Assembly: GCA_003116875.1 (NCBI GenBank)
Contig: BCKT01000004.1
Span: forward strand, 190,845-254,844
Length of the DNA stretch: 64,000 bases
DNA from: Takashimella koratensis
Taxonomy: Eukaryota > Basidiomycota > Tremellomycetes > Trichosporonales > Tetragoniomycetaceae
Direction: 5' to 3'
Shown: positions 1-10,725 of the stretch, piece after piece
How positions within the stretch are numbered: the first letter of the stretch is position 1
How the letters are laid out: each line of letters starts with the position of its first letter
Position numbers and translations under genes: made by a program
Notes under the pieces: model-generated
The model's input: the letters and a program-made list of their open reading frames with translations, nothing else
The model's database searches: none
What the model was told of the DNA's origin: nothing

Positions 1-360
1 GCTCTTTGCTGGCACAGGAACGTCACCTACTCAACTTCATTCACTCTCAAGCTGACCATGTTTGCCATTGACGCAGCTACTTGCAGTGACATTTAACAGC
101 GCAACGCCCTGTGAAAAGATAGTTTGGGACGCTTGTGGATGATGATGAGCTAACTGCATTCTGGTCGCTCAATGGCAGAGTACCTTTCCTCATCAAACAT
201 CAGAATCAAGTACAAGAGCACGATGGGAGCGGTGGTGATTGTAGCAGAGATATGGAAAAGGCTCCGTTCTCCTCAGGGAGGACACAATGCACTACACCGG
301 TATGGATCTGGCGTGTGGCCTGCGAGGGGTTAAAACAGGCTCTATGACACTATGCCATGC
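1..360. other. Left-edge non-coding stretch
   Basis: No supportable gene, RNA or repeat is visible. This is probably the downstream flank of the minus-strand gene ending at 361. Confidence 0.4.
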
Positions 361-912
361 TTATTTGTCATCGCCGCCATCACTGCGTCCTTCCATTCGA
401 ATGCATTCGCGAGCGGACCACTGTCGGAATCCCTTTTTGAACGTCTCATTCGACTTGATTGTCTTGAGGCAGTCCTTGGCAGCTTTTGTATCGGGTTCGA
501 TCGGGGGCGGTGGAATGTGTCTGTAAAGAAAGTTTGTGATCGCGGTGTCCTGCCTCTCAAAAGTTCCCACGGAGAGGATGAGAAGGTCGAGCGACAACGG
601 GGTGTCGGTTCCCTCCTCGTTCTTCAAGTCGAAGATGTTTGTCCTTTCTTTGGAAGAATTCATGGCATTTCGTAGCGATTGCCAGATGGTTTTCTGGCCC
701 TGTTTCCGGACGGTCAAGAAGAAACTTTCGCGTTCGTCCTCGTTCGATTCGCGGCAGTGGTACTGATTCGCGAACTCCTCAAGATACTTGTCCGTCGGCA
801 TGGGAAACGCCTCTGAGTTGTTCTTGAGCTCGGTGAGGAGGAGAGCGCAGATGTCGGACAGAACTTCCGGAGCAACATCGGGGAAAGGGTCGGTAGAGCT
901 GATGTTGGCCAT
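361..912 (-). CDS. Uncharacterised protein, possible member of a local gene family
   Basis: Single-exon frame of 183 aa read from an ATG at 912. The frame stays open upstream to another ATG at 1230, but that extension is encoded by CA/CT-rich leader-like DNA, so 912 is preferred. The product is hydrophilic and probably cytosolic or nuclear, without a signal peptide or membrane segment. Its middle (LDLLILSV followed by a Pro-rich turn and a charged helix) vaguely resembles the equivalent part of the genes at 1977 and 4339 on the same strand. That suggests a divergent tandem paralogue, but the similarity is weak. No known domain is recognised and no function is proposed. Confidence 0.5.
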   Translation of the reverse strand: MANISSTDPFPDVAPEVLSDICALLLTELKNNSEAFPMPTDKYLEEFANQYHCRESNEDERESFFLTVRKQGQKTIWQSLRNAMNSSKERTNIFDLKNEEGTDTPLSLDLLILSVGTFERQDTAITNFLYRHIPPPPIEPDTKAAKDCLKTIKSNETFKKGFRQWSARECIRMEGRSDGGDDK

Positions 913-1976
913 GCTGGTTGATGTCGTCTGTCGATGGTATCGATCGGTGGTGGGTGTGGTCGCTTGGTGGTGAGACGGATTGACTGGTTGTACCGTGAGT
1001 TGAAAGTTTGTGAAGAAAAAGAGGGGGAGGAGGAGTTCCAGCGCCTTTTTAACCACCTTGGCGGGCTCTGGAGGAAAGCATTTGGCAACGGATGGCGTGC
1101 TTGACCATGACGAGTGCAAGACTGTCTTTTTCTGCTCCTTTCTTGCCAGCTCCACACCTCCCGAAGCCGTCTTTCGATCCTTCCACAGCCCCGTACTGTC
1201 CAACTTGAAACGAATCAACTTGGTTGTCATCGGCTTTACTCGGACACGGCGAAGGATGAAGTGTAGATTGAAGGCTAGCAGCGCAAGTCACGTGTTGTCT
1301 GAGGTCAACCGGTGCAGCATGTGGCATCACTCAGCAGGGCGCTGCATCGCACGAGGGGTTGGAAGACTGATGATTTTGTGCACTGGACATGGTGTTTGTC
1401 TTGTGAATTGTATGGAGAAACGAATTGAAGAAGTGACGTAAGAATTAGACGGTAGAAGGGTGAGAGAATTCCCCACCATGTTACTGCCTTTATTTAAAAT
1501 CGCAGGTAGGGATGAGGGTGGAGGGGAGGTCGGGAGGGGCAAGCGAGGAGTGCAATGCGAGAAAGGATTCTGCACAGCAATGGGTAAGCGGACTTTGCTG
1601 GAGTAGAGGTCAGCTTCTAAGGAGGAATTTTTATCGACAGGGAGGAGAGCTTCAAAGCAGAAATCCCCAAGCTGGACGCTCAAACACTTTTTTTTCTAGT
1701 TGATGATCAAAGGGGCGTCTGACGCGTAAAGAGTGAGTACGCTGGACACTCGTGACGGTGCAAAAAGGACGGCAAAGCCGTTTTCAGCTTGTACACAGCA
1801 TATGTAGTCTGACTGAAGATGATAAAGAGCTCTGTTTTGACTCTCTCCTTTCACGCCTTTGTATCTTGAAAGTCATAGTCCATGCGAACCGAAATGCATT
1901 CATTCAGAAGGAGACAGCAGCGGGCAGGCAGAAAAGAACGCAACAGAATGTGCGCTCGGCAAGTTGACGCGCATCA
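913..1976. other. Intergenic region
   Basis: Upstream of the 361-912 gene. It holds short overlapping frames only and none looks like a gene. Confidence 0.4.
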
Positions 1977-2939
1977 TCATTCGGACTCGGAATCACTGCC
2001 AGAACGATGACCGCCTGGCAAGTTCTCGTCATCTTTCTCCCTCACAGCCTCCTTCGTCCTCTCCTCATCGTTTGTCTCATCCCCAGCCACACCCATCGGC
2101 TCGTCTCGCTTCTCCACCGCCGCTCGCAGCTGTGCCAAAGCCCAAGGCACTTGCATGTTTCGATCGTCGAGAGTATGGGTGCTTTCTCGCAGAGTATTGT
2201 GGAGGTAGAAACGGCTCGTTTCTGCCTTGGCAAGGTTGTGAAGCTCGGTCATTTCGCCAAAGTCTCTGACGAAAGGTGTGACCGATTTGAGGGTGGGAGC
2301 TGGAGTCTCACCGACAATCTGTTCGGTGAGCAAGTCCCAGAATTTCTGCAGGTTGGCAGAAGCCTCATCGTGTGGCTGGGGTGTTGTGTACGGTTTCGCG
2401 GGCTGCTCTTTCGAATCGTTCCCCCAGATCGATCGGAGAGGGGTCTTTGCAGCCATCGCAAGCACGCCGACATCAACGGCGGACTGAAGCTGATCGGAGA
2501 GCTTGATGTCGTGCGTCGAGAAACAATCAGCGAGAGTGATGATCGCCAGGTCGGGTTGGTTGGAAGCGATCAGCCGGAAAATCGCCGGCGTGTTGGATCG
2601 GTACTTCCATACTTCCCCAGCTTCGGACAGACTCGCTCCCTCCTCGGCAGGTGGCAGAGTCCACGTCGCCTCAACTTTTCCCGAAAGCACGTCTCGCATG
2701 AGGTTCGTTCCCAGCGTCGTGAAGTCCTTGGAATCGGGTGTCGATTCGGTGACGGTGTAAACCTTTTTGCCGTCAGTGTCTTTCGTCCAGGTGACGGTGC
2801 GACTCTTGGAGAGCTCTTCGAAATGATTTCGAATGAACTTCATCGTGAGTCGGTAAGCCTCGTCTGGCTTGATCGAAGGGAGTTCCGAGGCCTTGTCGGA
2901 TGACGAGAGGCTGGGAGGGGCAGGCGAACTTTCCGACAT
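1977..2939 (-). CDS. Uncharacterised acidic-tailed protein, local gene family
   Basis: Uninterrupted 320-aa frame with an ATG at 2939 and a TATA box about 110 bp upstream. The N-terminus (about 1-25) and C-terminus (about 280-320) are disordered, and the tail is rich in Asp, Glu and Ser. The core looks alpha-helical. Segments around residues 80-95 (MRDVLSGKVE), 120-165 (DLAIITLADCFST...VDVGVLAMAAKTP) and 210-240 align with the gene at 4339-5021 (VRGVLDGSIE, ...LSVLAFVAKHTAP), so the two are paralogues about 2 kb apart on the same strand. No catalytic motif, signal peptide or membrane span is seen. The family is not recognised and may be lineage-specific. Confidence 0.7.
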   Translation of the reverse strand: MSESSPAPPSLSSSDKASELPSIKPDEAYRLTMKFIRNHFEELSKSRTVTWTKDTDGKKVYTVTESTPDSKDFTTLGTNLMRDVLSGKVEATWTLPPAEEGASLSEAGEVWKYRSNTPAIFRLIASNQPDLAIITLADCFSTHDIKLSDQLQSAVDVGVLAMAAKTPLRSIWGNDSKEQPAKPYTTPQPHDEASANLQKFWDLLTEQIVGETPAPTLKSVTPFVRDFGEMTELHNLAKAETSRFYLHNTLRESTHTLDDRNMQVPWALAQLRAAVEKRDEPMGVAGDETNDEERTKEAVREKDDENLPGGHRSGSDSESE

Positions 2940-3049
2940 GTCGATGATCGGTGGTCTTGAGTTTGGGTTTGGGGTTCAAGTAAGTTCGTCGAAAGTAGTG
3001 GGGGAAGGGTGAGTGTTGGGGACTCAAAACCGGCTTCAGGACGGGGGGC

Positions 3050-3057
3050 TTATATAT
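3050..3057 (-). promoter_or_regulatory. TATA box of the 1977-2939 gene
   Basis: TATATAAG on the minus strand, 110-118 bp upstream of the ATG at 2939, inside an otherwise GC-rich flank. The position suits a core promoter element. Confidence 0.5.
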
Positions 3058-3129
3058 GTTGAAAGTGAGCTTCAAGCGAGCGAGCACGCAATCGCCTGAA
3101 TCTGAAAGTCGAGCGACGCTCGATCCACC

Positions 3130-3690
3130 TCGACACTCTCCTTTCCGCCCTTTGTCCCCCCTCGCTCCTCAGGTCTCACACGCGGAGTCTTGCGTTCTGC
3201 CTCCACCAAGAGCCGAGACGGAGTGTGGATCTGGTCCCCGGACCATAACGTCGCTCATGGCTTAGTCAACCTGTCTCTTTGTTTCCAGTTTTGTGTTGAC
3301 CAAGATCCGTGGGCTTCGCTCACTTCCAAGTCCGAACTATTCGTATTTGCCTTGGCCTCAGCTCTGACGCGCGGAGCATGAACCAGTCTCTGACCATGGT
3401 CCGAAGCGAGCAAGAAAAAACGACTTGAAACATTCGAGCCCGCTCATGGCTCAGTCAACCCTCATTCTTCCCTTTCAGCCCTTTGTTTCTGTTCGCTTCG
3501 GCCTGCAAGACTCTTGAAGCTCTGGAGAAGAGGCTGGTGTCATGCCTTCTTGTGGCATTGGTTCAGGCCTCAGCTTCAAAGACGGAGTGTGGATACGGCT
3601 CGTCGAGCTGCAACGTCAGCTCATGGCTTAGTCAACCTCACTCTTCTCCTTTCGGCCGTTTGTCTTGGCATAGTCACTGCCGACTCGGTC
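3130..3690. repeat. Degenerate tandem repeat, unit about 180 bp
   Basis: The string GCTCATGGCTYAGTCAACC occurs at 3253, 3442 and 3619 (spacings 189 and 177). Each copy is followed by a pyrimidine run of the form CTTTC-GCC-TTTGT, and a further weak copy of that run lies near 3138. CGGAGTGTGGAT precedes the first and third copies. The unit carries in-frame stops and no conserved frame, so this is an old, eroded non-coding tandem duplication. The remaining intergenic DNA to 4338 shows nothing else. Confidence 0.65.
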
Positions 3691-4338
3691 GGCCGCTCGC
3701 TGTTCTGGTTTGTTATACGGCGTTCCCCGCTCGATCCGAACCATGGTCCGAACAAGAAAGCGCCGAGTTCTCCGAGAGACCAGAAAGTCCTCCAAGCCTG
3801 CTCGACCAGCCTCTTTCCTTTCTATCCCTTTTCACTGTTACATACGAGGTCCGACAGAAAAGTCGTCAGCCTGATCAAACCCCTTATACAGTAGGGGCTG
3901 GGGAACGACAGGTGTACCCTTTTCAATTTTTTGTAATGATCACCGGGGAAATCAGACTCGGGGACTTAGAGGAAGCGTATAATGTGATAGCCTCGCAGGG
4001 GATGTGAGAGATTGCCGAGAAAGGTCTGAAGCTCTTTTAACCCAATGTAAAGTCACAGAAGGGGACCAACGCTTTGATGGTCTCTGAAGGCGCCGGGTCA
4101 ATGAGATGATGAATGCATACAACAGTATTGAGATGGTAAAGGAGAAGTAGCTCTCAAGCAAGCTGTACCAACCTGCTACATTGATCAATGACAGGCATTG
4201 TTAAGGCTGGGACTGCTACTTGCCGGCTTGCTAGTCCTCTGATTCCCGGCGCGTCGGAGTCAACAACGATTTTTGGATTGAGAGCCACTTGACCAGGTGA
4301 GATTCAGGGCCAACTTCCTTGTAGAGCGCATTTGGGAT

Positions 4339-5021
4339 CTATAGATGAGCAATGCTGTAACTCGCTCCATCGCGAGGACGTTTGATGTCGTTGGTATCGT
4401 TTGAAAAGGTTTGTATCGAACGAACCCAGAGCGAGCGAGCTTGATCATTGATCGATTGCGTTATCTTGTCCCAGGTTTCTTCAAGTTCCTTCTTCTGTAC
4501 CACTGTGGGGGGTGCAGTATGCTTGGCTACAAACGCCAACACGCTGAGGTCTAACAGGGTTTGGAATCCGTTTGGTAGACCTAGGTTCGATGTTGACGAG
4601 AACGCCCCAGCTAGTGCGATCAGAGACTGATAGTCCTTATCCTCATCAACGCGTAGGCAGTCGTTGGTCGGGGGCAACCCCGGATATTCCATTCCACGGC
4701 CTCCTCATCGTCCTTCGAGTCTTGGACTGAACTCTGTGCGGCGAACTCTCAATCACTGGCATCAGATGCCGAGTCTTGCTGGACCTCAAGTTCAACGGCT
4801 TCAATGGCGTCATCGAGCTCTAAGCCATCCCCGTCATCGGGATTCTCAGGGTTTACCATTTCGATACTTCCATCAAGAACACCACGCACATATCCATAGC
4901 GACTGTTCTCCTTGAATGGATAGCCTGGACGAGTGAGACTGGATAGCGAGTTCCTTTGGAGCCACGATGGTCGGGGCCAGACCGAGAATGAGACCTGGAC
5001 TGGGGTTGAGTACACTCCCAT
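4339..5021 (-). CDS. Uncharacterised protein, paralogue of the 1977-2939 gene
   Basis: Two minus-strand frames join if an intron of 53 nt (4756-4704, GTGATT...GAG) is removed, giving 209 aa from the ATG at 5021. The first frame carries VRGVLDGSIE and an acidic stretch. The second carries the leucine-rich core LLDLSVLAFVAKHTAP and an SLWVRS...SYSIAHL end. Both match the neighbour at 1977-2939 in the same order, which is the main reason to believe the gene. The intron lacks a strong branch site, and the N-terminal about 60 residues of the paralogue have no equivalent, so truncation or a missing first exon is possible. No function can be assigned. Confidence 0.5.
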
Positions 5022-5182
5022 CGCCTCAGAGTCGGAAGGAGAGTGATGATTTGTCTCGCTGCTACTCTATGTGTTCTTGCATGCTCTTCTAGTTCTTCGA
5101 CTCCCATCTCCACCTCCCTTTGTCCAGCCTTACTCCACCCTGGTCCTTGCTCCAGTCCACCCTCCAACCTCCCTCCCTCTGC

Positions 5183-6328
5183 TCAAATCTTCCCCTTGAG
5201 CAAATTCTTAATCATCTCCCTCGCCGTGATCCTAGCGGTATGGTACAGAGTTGGGAAGTCTAGAGTTGACGAAAGTCCATCCGCGTATCCGAAGGGAAGC
5301 ATGAGCGGGATCCAACCTCTTGCGTATTCGAGGGCCCAAGACTCGGGTTTCATCGCGTACTGTTTGACAGTTCCACGAGGGAGGTGATGAACGTCACCCG
5401 GGAGGTAAATTTCACGGGTCAGAGCACCGGCAGAGTAAGCGGATTGTTCACCGGCAAGGATATGGAAGTAGTCGTCGGCAGTGTGACGGCCGGTATGACC
5501 CTCGGTCCCAACAGCAGAGCCGAAGATGATCAAGTACCTGCGGGTGTCAGTAAAGGTCCACTGAGAGAAATGTTGTAGGTCTTATGTATGGAGGTGAGAG
5601 GTTGATGAAGTGATGCAATGTAGGAGTTGACGGAGAGTATCTGGTAGGAGGAACAAAGCAAGTTCCCAAGACTCACTCTGTGATCGAAGCGTGAAGGATG
5701 AACATACTCCCCATCGCACCTCCTGCATTATTAAACACCCATTCCTTTGGGTTCTTGTAATCGGTCGCAAAGCTAGCTTCGGGGTGTTGCGCGACCAATT
5801 GTTCGATGAGAGTCTCGATGATGATGGATGTGTTGGACCCTCCAGACGCACCCGAGGCGGAAGCAAGGGAGAGAGAGGCCTTGACGCATTCGTGCAAGGA
5901 TGAAGGGGTGAGGATGTAGAAGCGGTCCTAAGAGCCCGAGCAAAGCGAGGGGGAGGGGAGCAGATGAGGTTAGCGAGAGGACTACGGGATTGGAATTAGG
6001 TGAGGTGAGAGTATAGTGGATGTGAAGTGAGGAGGGAGGAGTGGGGAGTGGGCAATGTGAGGAGTTAGGTAGGGAATGTTGAGCGTTCTGAGGGTGATGG
6101 GGAGGTTGGCGAGAGAGAGGGAAGAAGCCAAGTCGAAGGAAGACCAAACAAGAGAGCCTAAAGCCCAAGGAAAGACATGGATCCACAGCCCAAACTCACA
6201 TTGACGCTGTTCGCGTAGGAACAGAAAGCAGCGATCGCAGCGACGACGATGGCGCGGAATGTCCATTTGCTCAAAGCGGAGGAAGAGGCCCGGGCGGGGG
6301 TTGGGGCGAGTTGTTTGGTGTGTGCCAT
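5183..6328 (-). CDS. ERG2: C-8 sterol isomerase (ERG2)
   Basis: Converts fecosterol to episterol (delta-8 to delta-7 shift) in ergosterol synthesis at the ER membrane. Three exons (6328-6200, 5927-5677, 5537-5183) give 244 aa, close to the usual about 220. Exon 1 encodes a short cytosolic start and one N-terminal transmembrane anchor (about residues 22-40). Exons 2 and 3 hold the family's signature blocks [50 protein letters not shown] and [19 protein letters not shown], ending near [11 protein letters not shown]. This is the family of the mammalian sigma-1 receptor. Introns of 272 and 139 nt are long for this window. The minus-strand zinc transporter lies upstream in the same direction. Identification is firm. 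Confidence 0.95.
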
Positions 6329-6900
6329 GGTAGGCGGAGAAGAAGGTAAGAATGAGTGTCGGAAAGACGAAAAGGATCGACGTGGAGGTGAAGAGAGGGG
6401 AGATGGGGAGGAGAGTAGCGGAGAGAAGAGGAATGGGGAGAGAGAAGAGAGAAGAGAGAAGAGAAGAGAGTTGATGATCAAAGTAGTCAGTCGGGATAGG
6501 AGGATACCGACGCGAAAACACAAAAAATGAAAACATGGGACGATTCCAAGTTCTGGGACGATACATCCGTGCCTGGCGCGGCGGGGTGGGGGTCGCTCAG
6601 TGGCTCGGGCAGAGGTCGGGTCGGTTTTTTGGTGACGAGTCATTGACTTTCATTGCTGACAAATGACTCCTTACACCGACTTGAGGCTTGGCAATTAGGC
6701 AAGCAGGTCTAGAGATGCTCTAGAGATGTATACTACCGCCGAGTTGTCGCGACAAGGTTGATACATGATTGAATGCTCTCGCGTATGCTCTACTAGCGGC
6801 ATTAGATACACAAACGGCCAGGAGGTATCACTCCCTCTTCTAACCACCCTCCCACCTTTCCTTACTTCCTCCCTGCCACCTTGGCTTCTACCCTACTGCT
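6329..6900. other. ERG2 upstream region with purine-rich tract
   Basis: The plus strand is almost pure purine (GA-rich) from about 6365 to 6475, so the ERG2 5' leader is pyrimidine-rich, as is common in fungal promoters. No gene is seen. Confidence 0.5.
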
Positions 6901-9545
6901 CTACTCCCACCCTCTCTTCACTTGAACAGTGACCTCTCCCTCTTTTCTCCCCGAGACCGCCGCATGGACCTTTGACCAAGCGAGCCTCGTGATCTCCAGC
7001 AGGTCCCTATCCGAGCTATCTGGATGCACATGGACAGCAAGGGTAACCACAAGTGGAGCGTGTCCTGTGCGTGTGGGTAACTGTCCCGCGCTGGAGAGAT
7101 CAAAGTATGATGACATTGGTGAGAGTGATGTCGAGGTTGATCGTAGTCCCGGCGAAGGGATAGAGCTCGATCCTCTTCGACTAACCGGGGCAGATAGACC
7201 ACCGCTACCACCACCGCTCCATGTGGACGAATACAGTGGGGAAGGGGACGACTCGACAACCGCTTTACCCGGTGCGACCTGCCAACACCGCATCGTTCCT
7301 ATCCCGAGAACACGTTTATCGTCAGCCACATCCCTCAGTGCGCGTCGGAGCGACTTCATCTGAGCGTGTTGCGGCGGAGGAGCAGTCTGTAACAGCACGT
7401 GCGCGAACGTCCGTGTCGAAGGGAGAGCGAGGGCGATGGTGAGTAGCGTAAGGACGAGAGAGGCCGCCGAGTCGAGGGAGTGCATCGAGGATCCAGAGGA
7501 GACCACAAGGGAGCACAGCAGGATGGATAGGCACGATCCAGAGACGGAGAGAGTGTAAGGGTTGGATAGGTCAGGAGCCGTCGATGTGAGCCAGTTGGGG
7601 AGGAAGAGTGGACCAGTGGCTACGATTGTCAGCGGAGCTCAAGAAAGGTGGGCAAGGGTAGGGAAAGGGCAAAATGATCCTATGCGGTACTCACCATCTA
7701 CCAACGCCGCGTGGTTGCCCAGCGCTCCAGCCACCAGACTCGATGCGCCGGCACAGAGCAACAAAAAGTGAGGAAAAGACCTTAAGCCCAACTATCAGCA
7801 TTCCCATCCAATTTGATCGATGATCGTGCTCACCGCTCATCCTCGTGTGCGTGACCTGCATGACCCGCGTGACTTGCGTGCGCCTGATTCGAATCGTGTC
7901 CATGTCCATGTTCATGCCCTGCACCCAGGAGTACCTGTTCCACTGCCTCTTTTGCGATATAAACCGCTGCGAACGCGAGGAAGACCGACTGTGCGAAACA
8001 CAATACCGCGACTAGCCTTGAAGTTCCATACGGTCTACTTATCGTCCTGCCTCCTTCTTTCTTCGAGATCATGGCGACTGTTATACCGATGGCGTCAAAG
8101 ACGACCAAATAGCCTACGGCGGCGAGACACCTCCAGCCTCCGACTTGACCCTCGACCCAAAGGCCGGCCCCAAGGACGAATTGCAGAACGGCAGCGGAGC
8201 CGAGCATTCGCGACATGGATTGCCGCGTCGAGGTGGGGACGGCAGAGAGCGTGGGCGCAGACGTGAATGGCATGGGCACAGGCGCGGGAGTGTCGTTCAG
8301 CACAGCGGTGGGGGCAGGTGATGGGTCAGAGGGAAGCGCGGGCGCGGTGCCGACCAGTGCCGGGTTAGTCTGTGTCGGGTCGAGGAAGGAGAAAAAGTTG
8401 TGCGATAACGAGTGTTTGTGCTGAGGCGGGTTAGTCGCATGAAAATTGGCGGAGCTGAAACCCGCATGGTGTGGTAGAAGCCGGAGAGGAAGTACACTCA
8501 CATGGTGGCCACGTCGTTTGCCGCGGTTATCTGGGGTTTGCGGAGGGCGTGAAATGAATGTCTCTGCCGCTGGCATTCCAGGGGAGACGGGTACTGCGGG
8601 TGCCGCTCCAGGTTGGGGGAAAAAGAGGGAGAGGTTCCTCGCGTGCAGACCGTGATGCGGGGTCGGCTCGAATCGCCGTGGTGATGAGGCTCCAGGCACT
8701 TCTAGGCTTTCTCTTCGGAAGCCTTGAGCCCCGCCGCCGTTGAACCCAAGGAAGGCGGAGGAGGGCGTTGGCGGTTGAAGCGGTGCGTAAGGGGATGATA
8801 AAGGGGAGAGGGAGCCGGCCGGTGCTGGTGCTGATGGAACGGTTGCTGTTTCGCCTGTCCACAGCGGAGTCTGAGGCGCGCCCGTCGGGTCATCGAGACC
8901 AGCAGTGAACGCCCGGCGGTTCGGCGAAGGCATGAGGTCGGCAAGACTGTCGTCTTCTTCGCTTGGGAAGGCGAGGCCAGCGATGTTCAGCCCGCTCCCT
9001 CGGGCGGCAGAGGTCGGGGTGAGCGGGATGTGCGCTGCATCGAGGTGGCCGTGGGTATGGGAGGGAGAGGTGGAAGGGTCGCGTTTGAGGAGGATAGGTG
9101 GAGGAGGCTGAGAGCGTTTGGTACGGGAATGGTTGTGGGGATGGGAGTGGGAGTGGGAGTGGGAGTGAGAAGAGGAGGGTTCGTGGATCTCGGGAGGAGA
9201 GTGAAGGGCCGGCGTGCCGTTGGTGTGTGAGTGAGGAGACGCCCCGTGGAAGATGTCCTGTCCACCTTGGTGCGTGTCGTGAGACATGGCGGACAACAAC
9301 TGGTGAGCGTGGTGATCGACTAGCTTGTGTTGAGTATCCGAGTTGAACAAACCGTTGCTGGCCTTGTCGTCTCCTCGGGTCTTACTAACCATGTCACCGA
9401 GACTACCGAGACTACCTCTGCTGCCTCTGCTACCGCCGCTGCCGCCACTTCCGGTCCCGTCGTAAGGGTCGAAATGGTAGCTCTGATCGGGAGTAGGGAG
9501 CGTCGCGGTGGACGCTGTGCCCGCCGAGGTAGGTGTGGTAGGCAT
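6901..9545 (-). CDS. Cation diffusion facilitator, ZRG17-like zinc transporter
   Basis: Three exons (9545-7834, 7780-7695, 7619-6901) encode 838 aa. The N-terminal about 400 residues are disordered, with SRGSRGSLGSL repeats and a His/Ser run (about residues 126-139, alternating H and S, encoded by a GGGAGT microsatellite). Membrane segments follow from about residue 430 (MLGSAAVLQFVLGAGLW, CLAAVGYLVVFDAIGITVAM), then YGTSRLVAVLCFAQSVFLAFAAVYIAKEAV, a His-rich loop (GHEHGHGHD), two more spans (HFLLLCAGASSLVAGALG and the SVSGSCLSILLCSLVV region) and a soluble C-terminal domain. The layout matches ZRG17, which partners MSC2 to load zinc into the early secretory pathway. His-rich loops usually bind zinc. 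Transporter class is confident; the exact orthologue is likely. Confidence 0.85.
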
Positions 9546-10725
9546 GAACTCCGCCCGGGGTGAGGTCGGCGCTCGTGGGCGAGCGGGTCGTCAGAGTGAA
9601 GAGCGAGGTAGGCGTTGAGAGGTGAGGAGGGAGAGGGGAGGGGGGAGTGAGGTAGGCGTTGGGCGTTGAGGGGAGGGGGCAGAGGGAGTGAGAGGTAGGT
9701 ATGGGATAGGGAGCAGGGATTTTGGTGATGGTCGCTAGGGTGGACGTGGAACCAAAGGGTTGGCGATCTGTGCGGGACAATCCAATCGGTTGGAAACGTG
9801 AGTCGTCTTTACCTTGGATGCACGTCCTGCGCGCGTCGAGGCTGTTGAGATGGCCACAGCTGTAGCGGTCTATATACCTCACTGGGGTTGTCGAGGTGAG
9901 AGCAATGTACGAGTGGTGGATACGACCGAGTTGTAGTTGTAGTTGTGGTATCTTTCCTGTGGGTATGCGGTGAAACTTGAACCACCTTTGACGGTCTCCT
10001 GGCTGCTCTCCTGGCGCGGTCAACGGTGAGTAAGGAGTAAGAGTGGACCCTGCCACCAACGGGGCGTACGCGATCGGACCGGGGATTAGGAATCGGGACG
10101 TGAGATTAGGATCACGGATGTGGAATTACAACTTTTATTTGGATCCTCAAAACCCGTAGTGGCAGACTAGGGAAAGCGACATGAATATTTCTTCCACACG
10201 ACCAGATGTAGCAGGTCGACACGAGGGGGTGGTTCGGATCGGGGATGGGCGCCGGGGCAAGTGGTTAGTGGCCTGAACCACGTTCATGGTCGGGTGCATG
10301 TGGTTGGTGGGTGGGCACGAGGGGGAGGGTTCGTAGCTTGGCGCCAAGTATGGATGGGCGGTTGAGGGTTTAGACTGACACGTCATTGAGCCGGAGGAGG
10401 GGGGCAAGAGTATCAATGACCCACGTGCTGTTTGCCTCCCGTCTTCCCGCGGGATACTGTGTCTCTTGGTTCCTCGACGCGTAGTAGCCCCCTCTCCCCT
10501 TTTCTTCCTCTTCCTCTTCCTCTTCCTCTTCCTCTCTCTTCCTCACTCACTCGATCGTGTGCATACTCGGAACTCATACCCACGTCAACTACGCTACCCC
10601 TTCTCTAGTCGGAACAATCCTACCTCTCCTTATCGCTTCATCTCACACTCACTACCCCGCGCCCCTCGCCCCTCGCCCCTCTCCGAATAATCCGCATCTC
10701 TCTTTTCACTTTTCACTCCTCAATC
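9546..10725. other. Divergent intergenic region, zinc transporter and GAL10
   Basis: About 1.2 kb shared by two divergently transcribed genes. A CT-rich leader (TCTTCC repeats at about 10500-10535) precedes GAL10. No further gene is supported. Confidence 0.5.

Noticed and set aside
912..1230. 106-codon N-terminal extension of the 361-912 gene
   Set aside because: Open in frame with an ATG at 1230, but the DNA before 912 is leader-like (CA/CT-rich), and the extension has low-complexity character.
2007..2903. 298-codon plus-strand frame over the 1977-2939 gene
   Set aside because: The minus-strand frame has the TATA box, the ATG and a paralogue; the plus frame has none.
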